Shown here one piece after another: positions 8,007 to 16,423 of a stretch of 64,000 nucleotides of DNA. Positions within the stretch are counted from its first letter, which is position 1; every line of letters begins with the position of its first letter. The stretch covers positions 1 to 64,000 of the forward strand of contig JBCBVV010000023.1 of assembly GCA_039817415.1 (NCBI GenBank), in the 5' to 3' direction. Source of the DNA: JALEFZ01 sp039817415 (lineage in GTDB: Bacteria > Bacteroidota > Bacteroidia > J057). Position numbers and translations under genes: made by a program. The notes below the pieces were generated by a model. That model saw only the letters and a program-made list of their open reading frames with translations. It was not told the origin of the DNA and searched no databases.

Positions 8007-9146
8007 CTAACTGACAGAGGTATATTCTCCTGTTACCTCTTGGTAGAATTGCTCGTACTTAGGCACAATTTCTTCAATCGAAAAGTGCTGAGCATGATTA
8101 TAGGCACGGTCTGAAAATTCTTTCCATCGATTGGGATCTTCTAAAATATGTATCGCGTCCTTGGCCATTTTGTCAACATCACCCACAGGAGAAGTGAAGC
8201 CAGTTTCGCCATCAATCACCAATTCAGGCAATCCACCCGAGTTGGTTGATACCACAGGAACACGGCAAGCCATGGCTTCCAAAGCGGCAAGACCAAAGGA
8301 TTCGCTTTCAGAGGGGAGAAGGAATAAGTCTCCAATGGAATAGATTTCCTCTACTGAATTTTGACTCCCTAGAAAACTAACATCTCCACAGAAGCCATTT
8401 TCACGACAATATTCCTCGGCTTTCGGACGGTCAGGTCCATCCCCCACCATGAGGAGCCTAGCTGGAACAGCCTCTCGGATTTGTTCAAACACCTTCATCA
8501 CATCCAATACTCGCTTTACCTTACGGAAATTGGAGGTGTGTATGATGATTCGTTCGTCCTGAGGAGTGATCATCTTTCTGAAGTGGTCTTTGTTACTCCT
8601 ATGAAAGCGTTTGGTATCAATGAAATTGTAGATGACTCTGATGTCATTCCTAACGGAAAAGCTCTCATAGGTCGCATCCTTGAGAAACTTGGACACAGCT
8701 GTTACTCCTTCGCTTTGGTCCACGCTGAAGCTGACCACAGGTTCGTAGGCCTGGTTCTTCCCTACCAATGTGATGTCGGTACCATGAAGGGTAGTGATCA
8801 CAGGGATATCTAGATCGTACTCCTTGAGAATTTGCTTGGCCAAATAAGCCACAGAAGCGTGTGGTATGGCATAGTGGACGTGAAAGAGGTCGAGATTATG
8901 ATATCTGGCAACATCTACCATGGTTGAGGCAAGAGCAGATTCATAAGGAATGAACTCAAACAAAGGATAGTCCTTGGTTCGTACCTGATGGAAGAAAATA
9001 TTTTCGGAAAACAAATCCAGGCGAATCGGCCTATTGTAGGTGATGAAGTGAATCTGATGTCCACGAGCCGCCAAGGCTTTTCCTAATTCTGTGGCAACTA
9101 CGCCAGATCCTCCATAGGTAGGATAACAAACAACGCCAATTTTCAT
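8007..9146 (-). CDS. bshA: N-acetyl-alpha-D-glucosaminyl L-malate synthase (bacillithiol biosynthesis)
   Basis: A glycosyltransferase family 4 protein of 379 residues. The N-terminus MKIGVVCYPTYGGSGVVATELG is the BshA signature, with the GGSG loop. The acceptor-side segment around HVHYAIPHA and the donor-binding segment ending PSESESFGLAALEAMA are both present. The enzyme joins UDP-GlcNAc and L-malate in the first step of bacillithiol synthesis, which Bacteroidota commonly make as their low-molecular-weight thiol. The length matches the family. No bshB or bshC is nearby, consistent with scattered bsh genes. It is transcribed alone on the minus strand. Confidence 0.93.
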   Translation of the reverse strand: MKIGVVCYPTYGGSGVVATELGKALAARGHQIHFITYNRPIRLDLFSENIFFHQVRTKDYPLFEFIPYESALASTMVDVARYHNLDLFHVHYAIPHASVAYLAKQILKEYDLDIPVITTLHGTDITLVGKNQAYEPVVSFSVDQSEGVTAVSKFLKDATYESFSVRNDIRVIYNFIDTKRFHRSNKDHFRKMITPQDERIIIHTSNFRKVKRVLDVMKVFEQIREAVPARLLMVGDGPDRPKAEEYCRENGFCGDVSFLGSQNSVEEIYSIGDLFLLPSESESFGLAALEAMACRVPVVSTNSGGLPELVIDGETGFTSPVGDVDKMAKDAIHILEDPNRWKEFSDRAYNHAQHFSIEEIVPKYEQFYQEVTGEYTSVS

Positions 9147-9275
9147 GTTAAGGTGTTAATCACTAAGAGTAACGACATGGAACAAAAATAGTTATTTGTT
9201 TCTCTGCTCCAATGGTGTAGGGACGACCTGAACGGCTGAAGTCCTTAATTTTTAAATGTTTTTTAGACGAAAGGC

Positions 9276-9743
9276 TTATTTTTTTCGGTATTCCCCATCA
9301 AAAACAACCTTCCAACTTCCATCGGCTTGTTTGGCTTCCCATTTCTGTCTCACGCGATTGCCTTCCAAGGGAGACCAGGTAATGCGATTGCCAGTATTGC
9401 CTAGCACCATATTGCCATCGACCAATTCTCCTTGGATTTTGAGGGTAAGCCCTGAATTGTCTACCCAAAACTGATCCCATTTCCCAGTTTGGGGATCAAA
9501 TTTATTGATGCTTTTTCCTTGATAGGAGCCTTTGGACGTACGGTAATTTTCAAGAATGGCTACTGAATCGATGATGGTTTCGATTCTGCTGTACCCAACC
9601 AAGGTATCTGTATCGAATTTGTAGACATTCCATTCTCCCAGCCAAAAGTCAAACTCATGGAAAGAGGCCTTGGGACTGATAGATTGCTGAGCAAAAAGGA
9701 AGCCGATGCCCATTAGCATGGATAAAAGAATAACTTTCTTCAT
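9276..9743 (-). CDS. secreted DUF1579-like protein
   Basis: A protein of 155 residues. A signal peptide (~1-18, ending FAQQ) precedes a small beta-rich domain with HEFDFWLGEWNVY near its start. An aromatic FW.GEW motif followed by repeated Gly-Trp/Asp strands is typical of lipocalin-like DUF1579-type proteins. Such proteins often act as single-domain secreted binders, and no enzymatic residues stand out. It sits between bshA and the thioredoxin gene without close partners. The family call is tentative. Confidence 0.6.
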   Translation of the reverse strand: MKKVILLSMLMGIGFLFAQQSISPKASFHEFDFWLGEWNVYKFDTDTLVGYSRIETIIDSVAILENYRTSKGSYQGKSINKFDPQTGKWDQFWVDNSGLTLKIQGELVDGNMVLGNTGNRITWSPLEGNRVRQKWEAKQADGSWKVVFDGEYRKK

Positions 9744-9964
9744 AGCCGGTAGATTGATGTGTAAATCAATGGAATGTAGGGATTTACTGAAGGAATTTTA
9801 TGTAGGTGTAAGTAAGAATCGCAAAATAGGAATGTGGGAGAATAGCTAATATGGAAAAATATCCATGTGTAATTGGAAATGCCTATACTTTTTAGAAATA
9901 ATAGGTCAACTTAAGATGTACTCCTCCATTAAGCCTAAAACTTACATAAGCTAACTTGTTTACT

Positions 9965-11110
9965 ATGAGACACATAACTCTTCTTCTATTCATGATGGGT
10001 AGTATGCTAATCGCCCAAGAAAAAGCATCCATTGTAAAAGGAAAACTAACAGGAATACCAGACGGGACTCAAATTTCTCTTTTCCAGCAATTCGAGCGAC
10101 TCGGCAATAGGGTAGGTATTGATACACTGAAAAATGGGGAATTCTATTTTGAGTTTGCTCCTGAGTCTTATCCAGCTAACCTGAGCCTGCGAGGTGGAGA
10201 GGGGATGAATGGGAAATGTGAAATCTATCTCGAGAAGGCAGAGCCAACCATGATCGAAGGAACGGGCAACTTTCTTTCTGCTTGGCGTGCTACGAATTCT
10301 TCTTCCGAGCAGCGCTTTATCAATGGGATGGCAGATGCTACAGAGGAATTTGCTCTACAGATTGATAGTTTGTATATGTTGAGAAACAAAGCTGTACAAG
10401 ACTACATCAGCTCAAACGGGGAGGACACAACGGCAAGAGATATGATGAAGACTGTCGACGCCCAAGTAAAAGAAATTCAAAAGAGCTTAATCCCCCTACG
10501 ATTTGCCTACCTGAAAGAAAATTACAACAGCCATTTTTCGGTTTCAGAATTATTGGCCATTGCTGAATATTATACAGATATCGTTCCTAAAGAAGACGTA
10601 AGGGCCATTTATAACAAGCTGGACGATACCTACAAAAATACCTTATATGGGGAAGGCTTGGCCAATCAGTTTATTGAGGTCAAGGTTCCACAGGAAGGGG
10701 AAATGTTTGTAGACCTCAAACTGAGTGACCTTCAGGGAAATGCCCATAATCTATCAGATTTCAAAGGGAAATACATGCTGTTGGATTTCTGGAGCCTTGG
10801 TTGTTACCCTTGTATCCTGGCTGCTCCCGAACTTCGTGAGATGCAAAGCAAGTATGCCGATAAACTATCCATTGTGGGAGTAAGCATGGATACCAAGAAA
10901 AATATGTGGGAAGAAGCTACCGAGCGAGATAGTGTAACTTGGACCAATCTGTCCGATATGAAGGGGACTTTTGGGGGAGCTGGCGTCGCCTATGGGATTA
11001 GTGGTTTTCCCACCTATATCCTTATTAGTCCTGAGGGAGAGATCGTCAAGAGATGGTCTGGCTTTGGTGAAGGCATTTTTGAAGAGAAGATTGGGGAGTA
11101 TTTGAAGTAG
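9965..11110 (+). CDS. secreted TlpA/AhpC-type thiol-disulfide oxidoreductase with N-terminal DUF4369-like domain
   Basis: About 381 residues from the ATG at 9965; a TTG nine bases earlier is possible. A signal peptide (~1-17, ending LIAQE) is followed by a beta-rich domain resembling DUF4369 (KGKLTGIPDGTQISLF). A helical middle section comes next, then a thioredoxin fold from ~250. The redox motif is GCYPC, preceded by DFWSLG, and the cis-Pro is visible in SGFPTYILI. In Bacteroidota such proteins are periplasmic reductases used in cytochrome c maturation or redox repair. The usual Trp before the first Cys is replaced by Gly, which may shift its redox potential. It is a single gene. Confidence 0.85.
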   Translation: MRHITLLLFMMGSMLIAQEKASIVKGKLTGIPDGTQISLFQQFERLGNRVGIDTLKNGEFYFEFAPESYPANLSLRGGEGMNGKCEIYLEKAEPTMIEGTGNFLSAWRATNSSSEQRFINGMADATEEFALQIDSLYMLRNKAVQDYISSNGEDTTARDMMKTVDAQVKEIQKSLIPLRFAYLKENYNSHFSVSELLAIAEYYTDIVPKEDVRAIYNKLDDTYKNTLYGEGLANQFIEVKVPQEGEMFVDLKLSDLQGNAHNLSDFKGKYMLLDFWSLGCYPCILAAPELREMQSKYADKLSIVGVSMDTKKNMWEEATERDSVTWTNLSDMKGTFGGAGVAYGISGFPTYILISPEGEIVKRWSGFGEGIFEEKIGEYLK

Positions 11111-11180
11111 GGATGCCCCGAAAAGCGAAAAAAGAGCTTTCACAAGCTAGCATGATCACCGCCCAAATAGGATCTCACAA

Positions 11181-11219
11181 GCGGGAATGAACCTACTTAT
11201 AGCATAGGTTCATTCCCGC
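11181..11219. terminator. perfect 15-bp inverted repeat between tlpA-like gene and mutS
   Basis: Arms at 11181-11195 and 11205-11219 pair over 15 bp without mismatch around a 9-base loop. There is no T-tract on either strand, so it is either a U-tract-less terminator for the upstream gene (stop at 11110) or a protein-binding or RNA-stabilising element. Confidence 0.5.
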
Positions 11220-11268
11220 CCCCTTTCCCACAATATCCTGTGGAGAACCCCTCTTCTCCCGCCAAGAC

Positions 11269-11276
11269 AATCTTTG
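11269..11276 (+). promoter_or_regulatory. possible Bacteroidota -7 element for mutS
   Basis: AATCTTTG resembles the TAnnTTTG -7 consensus (one mismatch) and lies about 90 bases before the likely mutS start, just after the 11181-11219 hairpin. No clear -33 TTG pairs with it. Confidence 0.3.
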
Positions 11277-11365
11277 TAATTTCATTCTTCCGAAACGATT
11301 GTCCTACAAAGAGATGTTTAAGTTTGCCTTGGTATAACTCATTCACTCTACAATATCTCCAGCGC

Positions 11366-14020
11366 GTGGCCAGACCCAGAAAAGACGGAAGCAAACCTAA
11401 AAAGAAGAAGGAAACGCCTTTGATGAAGCAGTACTATGCCATCAAAGCCCAATATCCTGGGACGGTCCTGCTGTTCAGGGTAGGGGATTTCTATGAAACT
11501 TTTGGGAAGGATGCGGTAGAAGTAGCCAAAGTACTGGGAATTGTCCTGACACATAGAAACAACGGTTCAGCAGATACGGAGCTCGCTGGCTTCCCCCATC
11601 ATGCGCTGGATACGTATTTACCAAAATTGGTGCGTGCAGGGCGGAGAGTAGCGGTTTGCGATCAGTTGGAAGATCCCAAGCAGGCCAAAGGCATTGTGAA
11701 AAGAGGGGTTACCGAACTGGTATCCCCAGGGATTACCCTCAATGACAAAGTGCTCGAAGCCAATAAGCACAATTACCTGGCTTCGGTATATTTTCCTTCT
11801 GTGAGAGAAGTAGCCGTGGCCTTTATCGAAGTATCCACAGGTGATTTCTTTTGTTTGTCTGGCTCACAGGCTGATGCCGAAAAGCTGATAGGTACCCTTC
11901 AGCCTTCTGAGGTCATCGTCCCTCGAAAGGACATCCGTAAATTCATGGATACCTTTGGAGATAAATTCTATATGTCTCGTCTGGAAGATTGGGTGTTTCA
12001 GCCGGATTATGCCAAGGAAAAGCTTACTCATCTATTTGGGACAACCTCTCTTAAGGGCTTTGGAGTAGAACAGGAGGAATTTGGGATAGTTGCCGCAGGG
12101 GCCATTATCCATTACCTCAACGAATCCCATCAAAAGAACCTTGGCCATATCAACCGAATCTATCGTTTCGATGATTCAGAGTTTGTGTGGCTAGACCAAT
12201 TTACCGTCCGGAACCTAGAACTTCTACATCCGCTGCATCCCGATGGCAAGGCGCTGGTAGATGTGATTGACCATACCCTGACCAATATGGGGGCCAGAAT
12301 GCTGCGAAGGGCTATTCTCCTACCATTGAAGGATATCCAGCAGATTCAGCATCGCTTAGATATAACCGAAACCTTCCTAACCAAACCTCAGTTTTTACAC
12401 GAATTATCTGAACAATTCAGATGCTTGGGTGATATCGAAAGGCTAGCGTCCAAAGTAGCTACTGGCAGGGTTTCGCCTAAAGAAGCCGTGGTGTTGCGGG
12501 ATTCACTGAGGAGAATTCGTCCCATAGAACAGATTTTAAGAAATTTTGGTTCAGATGCCCTCAATAGGCAGGCAGATCGATTCGAAAGCCCCGAAAAAGC
12601 TCTTGAGGTTTTAGGAACCTATTTATTGGATGAGGTTAGTTCGGCTATTAGTGATGGGAATGTGATTCGGGATGGGGTTTCAGAGGAATTGGATGAATTG
12701 CGAGAAATCAAAAGCAATTCGAAGGGATTGTTGGAAGCCATGAGACAGCGTGAAGCAGATCGTTCTGGGATCACTTCGCTAAAGGTGGGTTTTAACAAGG
12801 TCTTTGGTTACTATTTGGAGGTAACCAATGCCCATAAGGACAAGGTTCCACAGGAATGGATCAGAAAACAGACCCTGACCAATGCAGAACGCTACATCAC
12901 AGAAGAACTGAAAGGCTACGAGGAGAAAATTCTCAACGCACAGGAGCGGATTCTTTCTTTAGAATATGAGATTTACCAGCATTTTGTGCAGCTCTTGCAA
13001 CATCACTTGCATACCTTCCAACACAATGCACGACTCATTGCAGAAATTGACATGCTGTTGGGCTTTGCTCGTGTGGCCATGACCCGCAATTATGTCAAGC
13101 CTATCATGACGACCGATGATGTGCTTCGTATTCAGCAAGGAAGGCATCCCGTGATTGAAACTACCCTTTCACCTGAGTCTCCTTACGTTCCCAACGATAT
13201 TCTCTTGGACAATGAAAGCCAGCAGGTTATCATCATCACGGGGCCTAATATGGCGGGTAAATCTGCCTTGTTGAGGCAAACTGCTTTGATTGTCTTGATG
13301 GCGCAAATGGGCTGCTTTGTGCCTGCAAGCTCGGCTTCCGTAGGCTTAGTAGATAAGATATTTACCCGTGTAGGTGCTTCAGACAATATTTCTTCTGGCG
13401 AATCTACCTTCATGGTAGAGATGAACGAAACCGCCCAAATCGCCAATAATGCCACCGATAAATCTCTTATCCTATTAGATGAAATTGGCCGTGGAACCTC
13501 TACCTATGATGGAGTATCCATCGCATGGGCCTTGGTAGAGTACCTACACGAAACACCTGGTGTTCAGGCTAAAACCCTTTTTGCTACCCATTACCATGAA
13601 CTGAACGAACTCGAAACTCGCCTGGATAGAGTAAAAAACTACAATGTCTCAGTTAAAGAAGTAGACGGTCGAATTCTCTTCTTGCGGACACTGAAAGCTG
13701 GCGGTTCGGAACATTCCTTTGGGATCAATGTCGCCGGGATGGCTGGTATGCCCAAGGACCTCGTCAAGCGTGCCCAGCAATTGTTAAAGCATTTTGAAAA
13801 GGCCCGAATTTCAGATAAAAAGGCTGCGCAGTCCGTTAAGTTTTCCAGTAAGCCAACAGTTCAGCTGAATATGTTCGAATTGAAAGATGCGGACACCCTT
13901 AAAATCAGGAATATCCTTTCAGGTTTGGACATTGATCGGATGACGCCCGTGGAGGCTTTGCTGAAACTCCAGGAGATCAAGGCCGCTTTGATGGAAGAGG
14001 AATTGCAGGAGAATGTGTAG
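11366..14020 (+). CDS. mutS: DNA mismatch repair protein MutS
   Basis: About 884 residues from a GTG at 11366, chosen because the protein family begins near the MKQYYAIKAQYPG segment. The frame remains open upstream to 11240, but that part looks non-coding. The mismatch-reading motif DFYETF (Phe-X-Glu) is present in the N-terminal domain. The ATPase has Walker A GPNMAGKSALL, the GESTFMVEMNE segment and Walker B DEIGRGTSTYDG, with ATHYHEL after it. All domains from mismatch recognition to the C-terminal helical dimerisation end are present. It recognises mismatches and small loops as a dimer and recruits MutL. It is a single gene, followed tail to tail by the TfoX-like gene. Confidence 0.97.
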   Translation: MARPRKDGSKPKKKKETPLMKQYYAIKAQYPGTVLLFRVGDFYETFGKDAVEVAKVLGIVLTHRNNGSADTELAGFPHHALDTYLPKLVRAGRRVAVCDQLEDPKQAKGIVKRGVTELVSPGITLNDKVLEANKHNYLASVYFPSVREVAVAFIEVSTGDFFCLSGSQADAEKLIGTLQPSEVIVPRKDIRKFMDTFGDKFYMSRLEDWVFQPDYAKEKLTHLFGTTSLKGFGVEQEEFGIVAAGAIIHYLNESHQKNLGHINRIYRFDDSEFVWLDQFTVRNLELLHPLHPDGKALVDVIDHTLTNMGARMLRRAILLPLKDIQQIQHRLDITETFLTKPQFLHELSEQFRCLGDIERLASKVATGRVSPKEAVVLRDSLRRIRPIEQILRNFGSDALNRQADRFESPEKALEVLGTYLLDEVSSAISDGNVIRDGVSEELDELREIKSNSKGLLEAMRQREADRSGITSLKVGFNKVFGYYLEVTNAHKDKVPQEWIRKQTLTNAERYITEELKGYEEKILNAQERILSLEYEIYQHFVQLLQHHLHTFQHNARLIAEIDMLLGFARVAMTRNYVKPIMTTDDVLRIQQGRHPVIETTLSPESPYVPNDILLDNESQQVIIITGPNMAGKSALLRQTALIVLMAQMGCFVPASSASVGLVDKIFTRVGASDNISSGESTFMVEMNETAQIANNATDKSLILLDEIGRGTSTYDGVSIAWALVEYLHETPGVQAKTLFATHYHELNELETRLDRVKNYNVSVKEVDGRILFLRTLKAGGSEHSFGINVAGMAGMPKDLVKRAQQLLKHFEKARISDKKAAQSVKFSSKPTVQLNMFELKDADTLKIRNILSGLDIDRMTPVEALLKLQEIKAALMEEELQENV

Positions 14021-14021
14021 G

Positions 14022-14372
14022 TTATTTTTTCTTCCTTTTTTTACTAGCCTTCGCCAAAGGATTAAAATCCAGGCACATCTGTACCCAATCGTCTAAGTCT
14101 TGATCCATATCCGTTCCTTCCGGACTGACAAAGGCATAGCCTTTCATAGGCCTTTTGGTGAAATCCATAGGACGAGCGCCAAGGCGTTGAGCGGCTTTTT
14201 CGTAGGTTTCTGGGCCTACACGGGCCATAAGGTCTTCCTTGACAATGCCGACACACATCTTGTCATCAACCATGAAGCATAGGCCACCAAACATATTTTT
14301 TTCGGTGTATGGAGTTTGCTTTTCTTTCAGGATAAGGCGAATGCGATCCGCTAATTGCTCATTGTAAGCCAT
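14022..14372 (-). CDS. TfoX N-terminal domain protein
   Basis: A protein of 116 residues. It matches the TfoX/Sxy N-terminal domain: MFGGLCFMVDDKMCVGIV near residue 27, then the GPETYE and MKGYAFVSPEG segments. The C-terminus is a Lys-rich tail. Only the N-terminal domain is present, as in many stand-alone homologues, so a competence role (as for full Sxy in gamma-proteobacteria) should not be assumed. The function is unknown. It is convergent with mutS, with only one base between the stops. Confidence 0.82.
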   Translation of the reverse strand: MAYNEQLADRIRLILKEKQTPYTEKNMFGGLCFMVDDKMCVGIVKEDLMARVGPETYEKAAQRLGARPMDFTKRPMKGYAFVSPEGTDMDQDLDDWVQMCLDFNPLAKASKKRKKK

Positions 14373-14437
14373 GAGGTATGGAGTTAATGGATTAGGCTAA
14401 GAGAGCGTCTTTGTTGATTGGAGAGACCTTAATGTAT

Positions 14438-14470
14438 GAAAAAGCCCGAACAACATCCAGACTTTTTCAT
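14438..14470 (-). terminator. probable intrinsic terminator of the serine hydrolase gene
   Basis: On the minus strand an A-run, a GC-containing stem (AGTCTG pairing with CGGGCT, with G-U pairs) and a T5 run follow in order, 17 bases past the stop of the serine hydrolase. It is nearly symmetrical and could act in both directions. Confidence 0.5.
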
Positions 14471-14486
14471 ATGATCGCATAGGTGC

Positions 14487-15611
14487 TTATGGATTCTTCT
14501 CCCAAAAGCCTATTCTTTCCCAAATCATATTTCGGATGGGTGTACCGCTGATTTGATGGCGGTTGAACATGATGATGACAGCCTTTCCATTGGTCCTATT
14601 GCCATACATATAGCAGGTATAGCCGTAATTGGAACCACTGTGGCGAAAGACTTCCACCGCTTGATCTCCGTTAGGAACTAACTTGAAACTGAGCCCTCGA
14701 TCAATTTTTTCACCATGATTGAGTTCCTGAGCTTCGATCATTTGCTCAAAGCTCTTTTGGGTCAAATAGGTAGAAGACGCTCCCTTGCTGGCTTTGAGCA
14801 TGTCGACCATGAAAGTCGCCAAATCTGTAGGAGTGGTCCATAAACCTGCCGCAGCCAATTGAGGGTAAACGAAGTTCTTTCCTTTGATTAAATCCCCCTT
14901 CTTTTTGTGTCCACTGCTTAGGTTAGCTTTTTGTTCTACCGTTTGCGCTTCTCCAAAGAAACTAGAAGTCATACCAATAGGATGCAGCATGTCCTCCTTC
15001 ATGATATCCTCAAATGCCTTTCCTTCCTGATCCATCACAGCTTGTTGAAGCACGCAATAGCCTCCTCCAGAGTATTTCTGCTCGGTACCTGGCGCTTTTT
15101 TAACTTTGATTTGCCTTTCCCAGATGTAGGTACGTTTCCCGCGAAGTACCATGAGGTTGTCAGGCATTCTTTTTCTTGTCGGTTTGTAGCCATAGAAACC
15201 TGACATATTGGTACCAGCTGTATGGCTCAACAAATGCCTGACAGTGGGCTCAGCGATATCTTTAGGCTTTTTTAGTTCAAAGGAAGTCAAGTAAGTACGA
15301 ATGGGCTCATCTAATTTCATCTTTCCCTTTTCAACAGCTTTCATGATGAAGCTTCCCGTAATAGGTTTGCTGATGGAGGCTGCTTGAAAAAGAGTTTGAG
15401 GATCGGCTTTTTCTCCTGTCTCTATATCTTTCACGCCAAATGCCTTGACATAAGTAAGCTCATAGTTGTCTACAATGGCAATGCTCACCGCTGGTGTGTT
15501 TGTGCTTTGTAGGAATTCCTGGATTTTCTTTTCGTCTTCCGTGCTTAATTGGGCGAATAGCTGTTGACCAAGGAAGAGAATGGCGATTAGAAGAATTGCT
15601 TTTGTGCGCAT
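14487..15611 (-). CDS. secreted beta-lactamase-family serine hydrolase
   Basis: A protein of 374 residues. A signal peptide (~1-20, ending LFAQ) precedes a class C beta-lactamase/DD-peptidase-like fold. The catalytic SxxK motif is S79-I-S-K82 in QAASISKPITG. The Tyr motif reads YSGGGY (Tyr-Ser-Gly instead of Tyr-Ala-Asn). The third motif is HSG in RHSGSNYGY, followed by a strand. Members of Pfam Beta-lactamase (PF00144) include esterases, peptidases and few true beta-lactamases, so resistance should not be inferred. A single-gene unit ended by the hairpin at 14438-14470. Confidence 0.88.
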   Translation of the reverse strand: MRTKAILLIAILFLGQQLFAQLSTEDEKKIQEFLQSTNTPAVSIAIVDNYELTYVKAFGVKDIETGEKADPQTLFQAASISKPITGSFIMKAVEKGKMKLDEPIRTYLTSFELKKPKDIAEPTVRHLLSHTAGTNMSGFYGYKPTRKRMPDNLMVLRGKRTYIWERQIKVKKAPGTEQKYSGGGYCVLQQAVMDQEGKAFEDIMKEDMLHPIGMTSSFFGEAQTVEQKANLSSGHKKKGDLIKGKNFVYPQLAAAGLWTTPTDLATFMVDMLKASKGASSTYLTQKSFEQMIEAQELNHGEKIDRGLSFKLVPNGDQAVEVFRHSGSNYGYTCYMYGNRTNGKAVIIMFNRHQISGTPIRNMIWERIGFWEKNP

Positions 15612-15869
15612 GTGAATATTTTTTGGAAGGTAGACTGAGATTCTTGATCCTTGGGTTGTATGGACGATTGTTGTAATCCGCCTATTTTACAATTCTTTAC
15701 AGCCATTGACGATTGGTAACAGTTCGCTTGGATGTTGGCAAGAATTACCAGCCTTTCGAAGTGTATCTGAGGGAAAATATGATTAGTTTTTCATGTGAAT
15801 GAGCAGTTTTGTTTGTACGTAAAAGTTGATCCTGCTTTTTCCCATTTAGCGATACGAAATTCTACTCAC

Positions 15870-16310
15870 ATGGCATCTGTAAGCATTTACTTAAACTTTG
15901 ACGGCCATACAGAAGAGGCCTTCAATTACTACAAATCAATTTTTGGTGGAGAGTTCGCCAACCTTCAGCGGTTTGGCGAGATGCCCCCCCAAGAGGGCAT
16001 GCCTCCTTTACCTCCAGACATTCACCATCAAATCATGCATATCCACCTTCCCATCCTGGATGGTTTTGACTTGATGGGGTCAGATTCTCCTGAGATTTTT
16101 GGGCAGAAGGTCCAAATGGGCAACAATTTCCATCTCAATGTCACTTTGGATAACCGTGAGGATACCAAAAAGTATTTTGAAGCCTTGAAAGAAGGAGGCA
16201 CGGTTACAAGGGAGTTAGCGGATATGTTTTGGGGAGATTACTTTGGAAGCTGCATTGATAAGTATGGGGTGCAGTGGATGTTAAGTTTCCCTGCCAGAAG
16301 AGAGGGGTAA
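15870..16310 (+). CDS. VOC-family protein, PhnB-like
   Basis: About 146 residues from the ATG at 15870; upstream open frame to a GTG at 15795 looks non-coding. It matches the PhnB/YjdN type of glyoxalase fold: MASVSIYLNFDGHTEEAFNYY, FGGEF and GMPP near the start, and a closing DKYGVQWMLSF, which is the usual C-terminal end of these proteins. This family has a bleomycin-resistance-like fold and mostly unknown substrates. It is followed by a long hairpin and the molybdopterin enzyme gene. Confidence 0.85.
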   Translation: MASVSIYLNFDGHTEEAFNYYKSIFGGEFANLQRFGEMPPQEGMPPLPPDIHHQIMHIHLPILDGFDLMGSDSPEIFGQKVQMGNNFHLNVTLDNREDTKKYFEALKEGGTVTRELADMFWGDYFGSCIDKYGVQWMLSFPARREG

Positions 16311-16330
16311 GCCCTTATCATAAAAGGCAA

Positions 16331-16383
16331 AGAGGGAAAACGGGAAGCAAGAAACTCAAGTTTCATCCGCCCGTTTTCCCTCT
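16331..16383 (+). terminator. long nested hairpin after the VOC gene
   Basis: A perfect 14-bp stem (arms 16331-16344 and 16370-16383) encloses a second small stem GAAACT/AGTTTC. It ends the VOC gene transcript 20 bases after its stop; the following AATTTTG is only a weak T-tract. Confidence 0.55.
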
Positions 16384-16390
16384 AATTTTG
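16383..16390 (+). promoter_or_regulatory. probable -7 promoter element for the molybdopterin oxidoreductase
   Basis: TAATTTTG fits the Bacteroidota -7 consensus TAnnTTTG exactly, 33 bases before the ATG of the next gene. It overlaps the last base of the preceding hairpin, so terminator and promoter abut. Confidence 0.5.
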
Positions 16391-16423
16391 TAGATTCATA
16401 GGATAACTACTCACTCGTACCTT

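Noticed and set aside
11240..11365. N-terminal extension of MutS to the GTG at 11240
   Set aside because: The extra 42 residues are unlike MutS and the region contains a promoter-like element; GTG at 11366 places the start near the family's N-terminus.
14487..15611. True beta-lactamase resistance gene
   Set aside because: Only the SxxK fold is conserved; the Tyr motif is YSG rather than YxN, and this superfamily is mostly esterases and peptidases.
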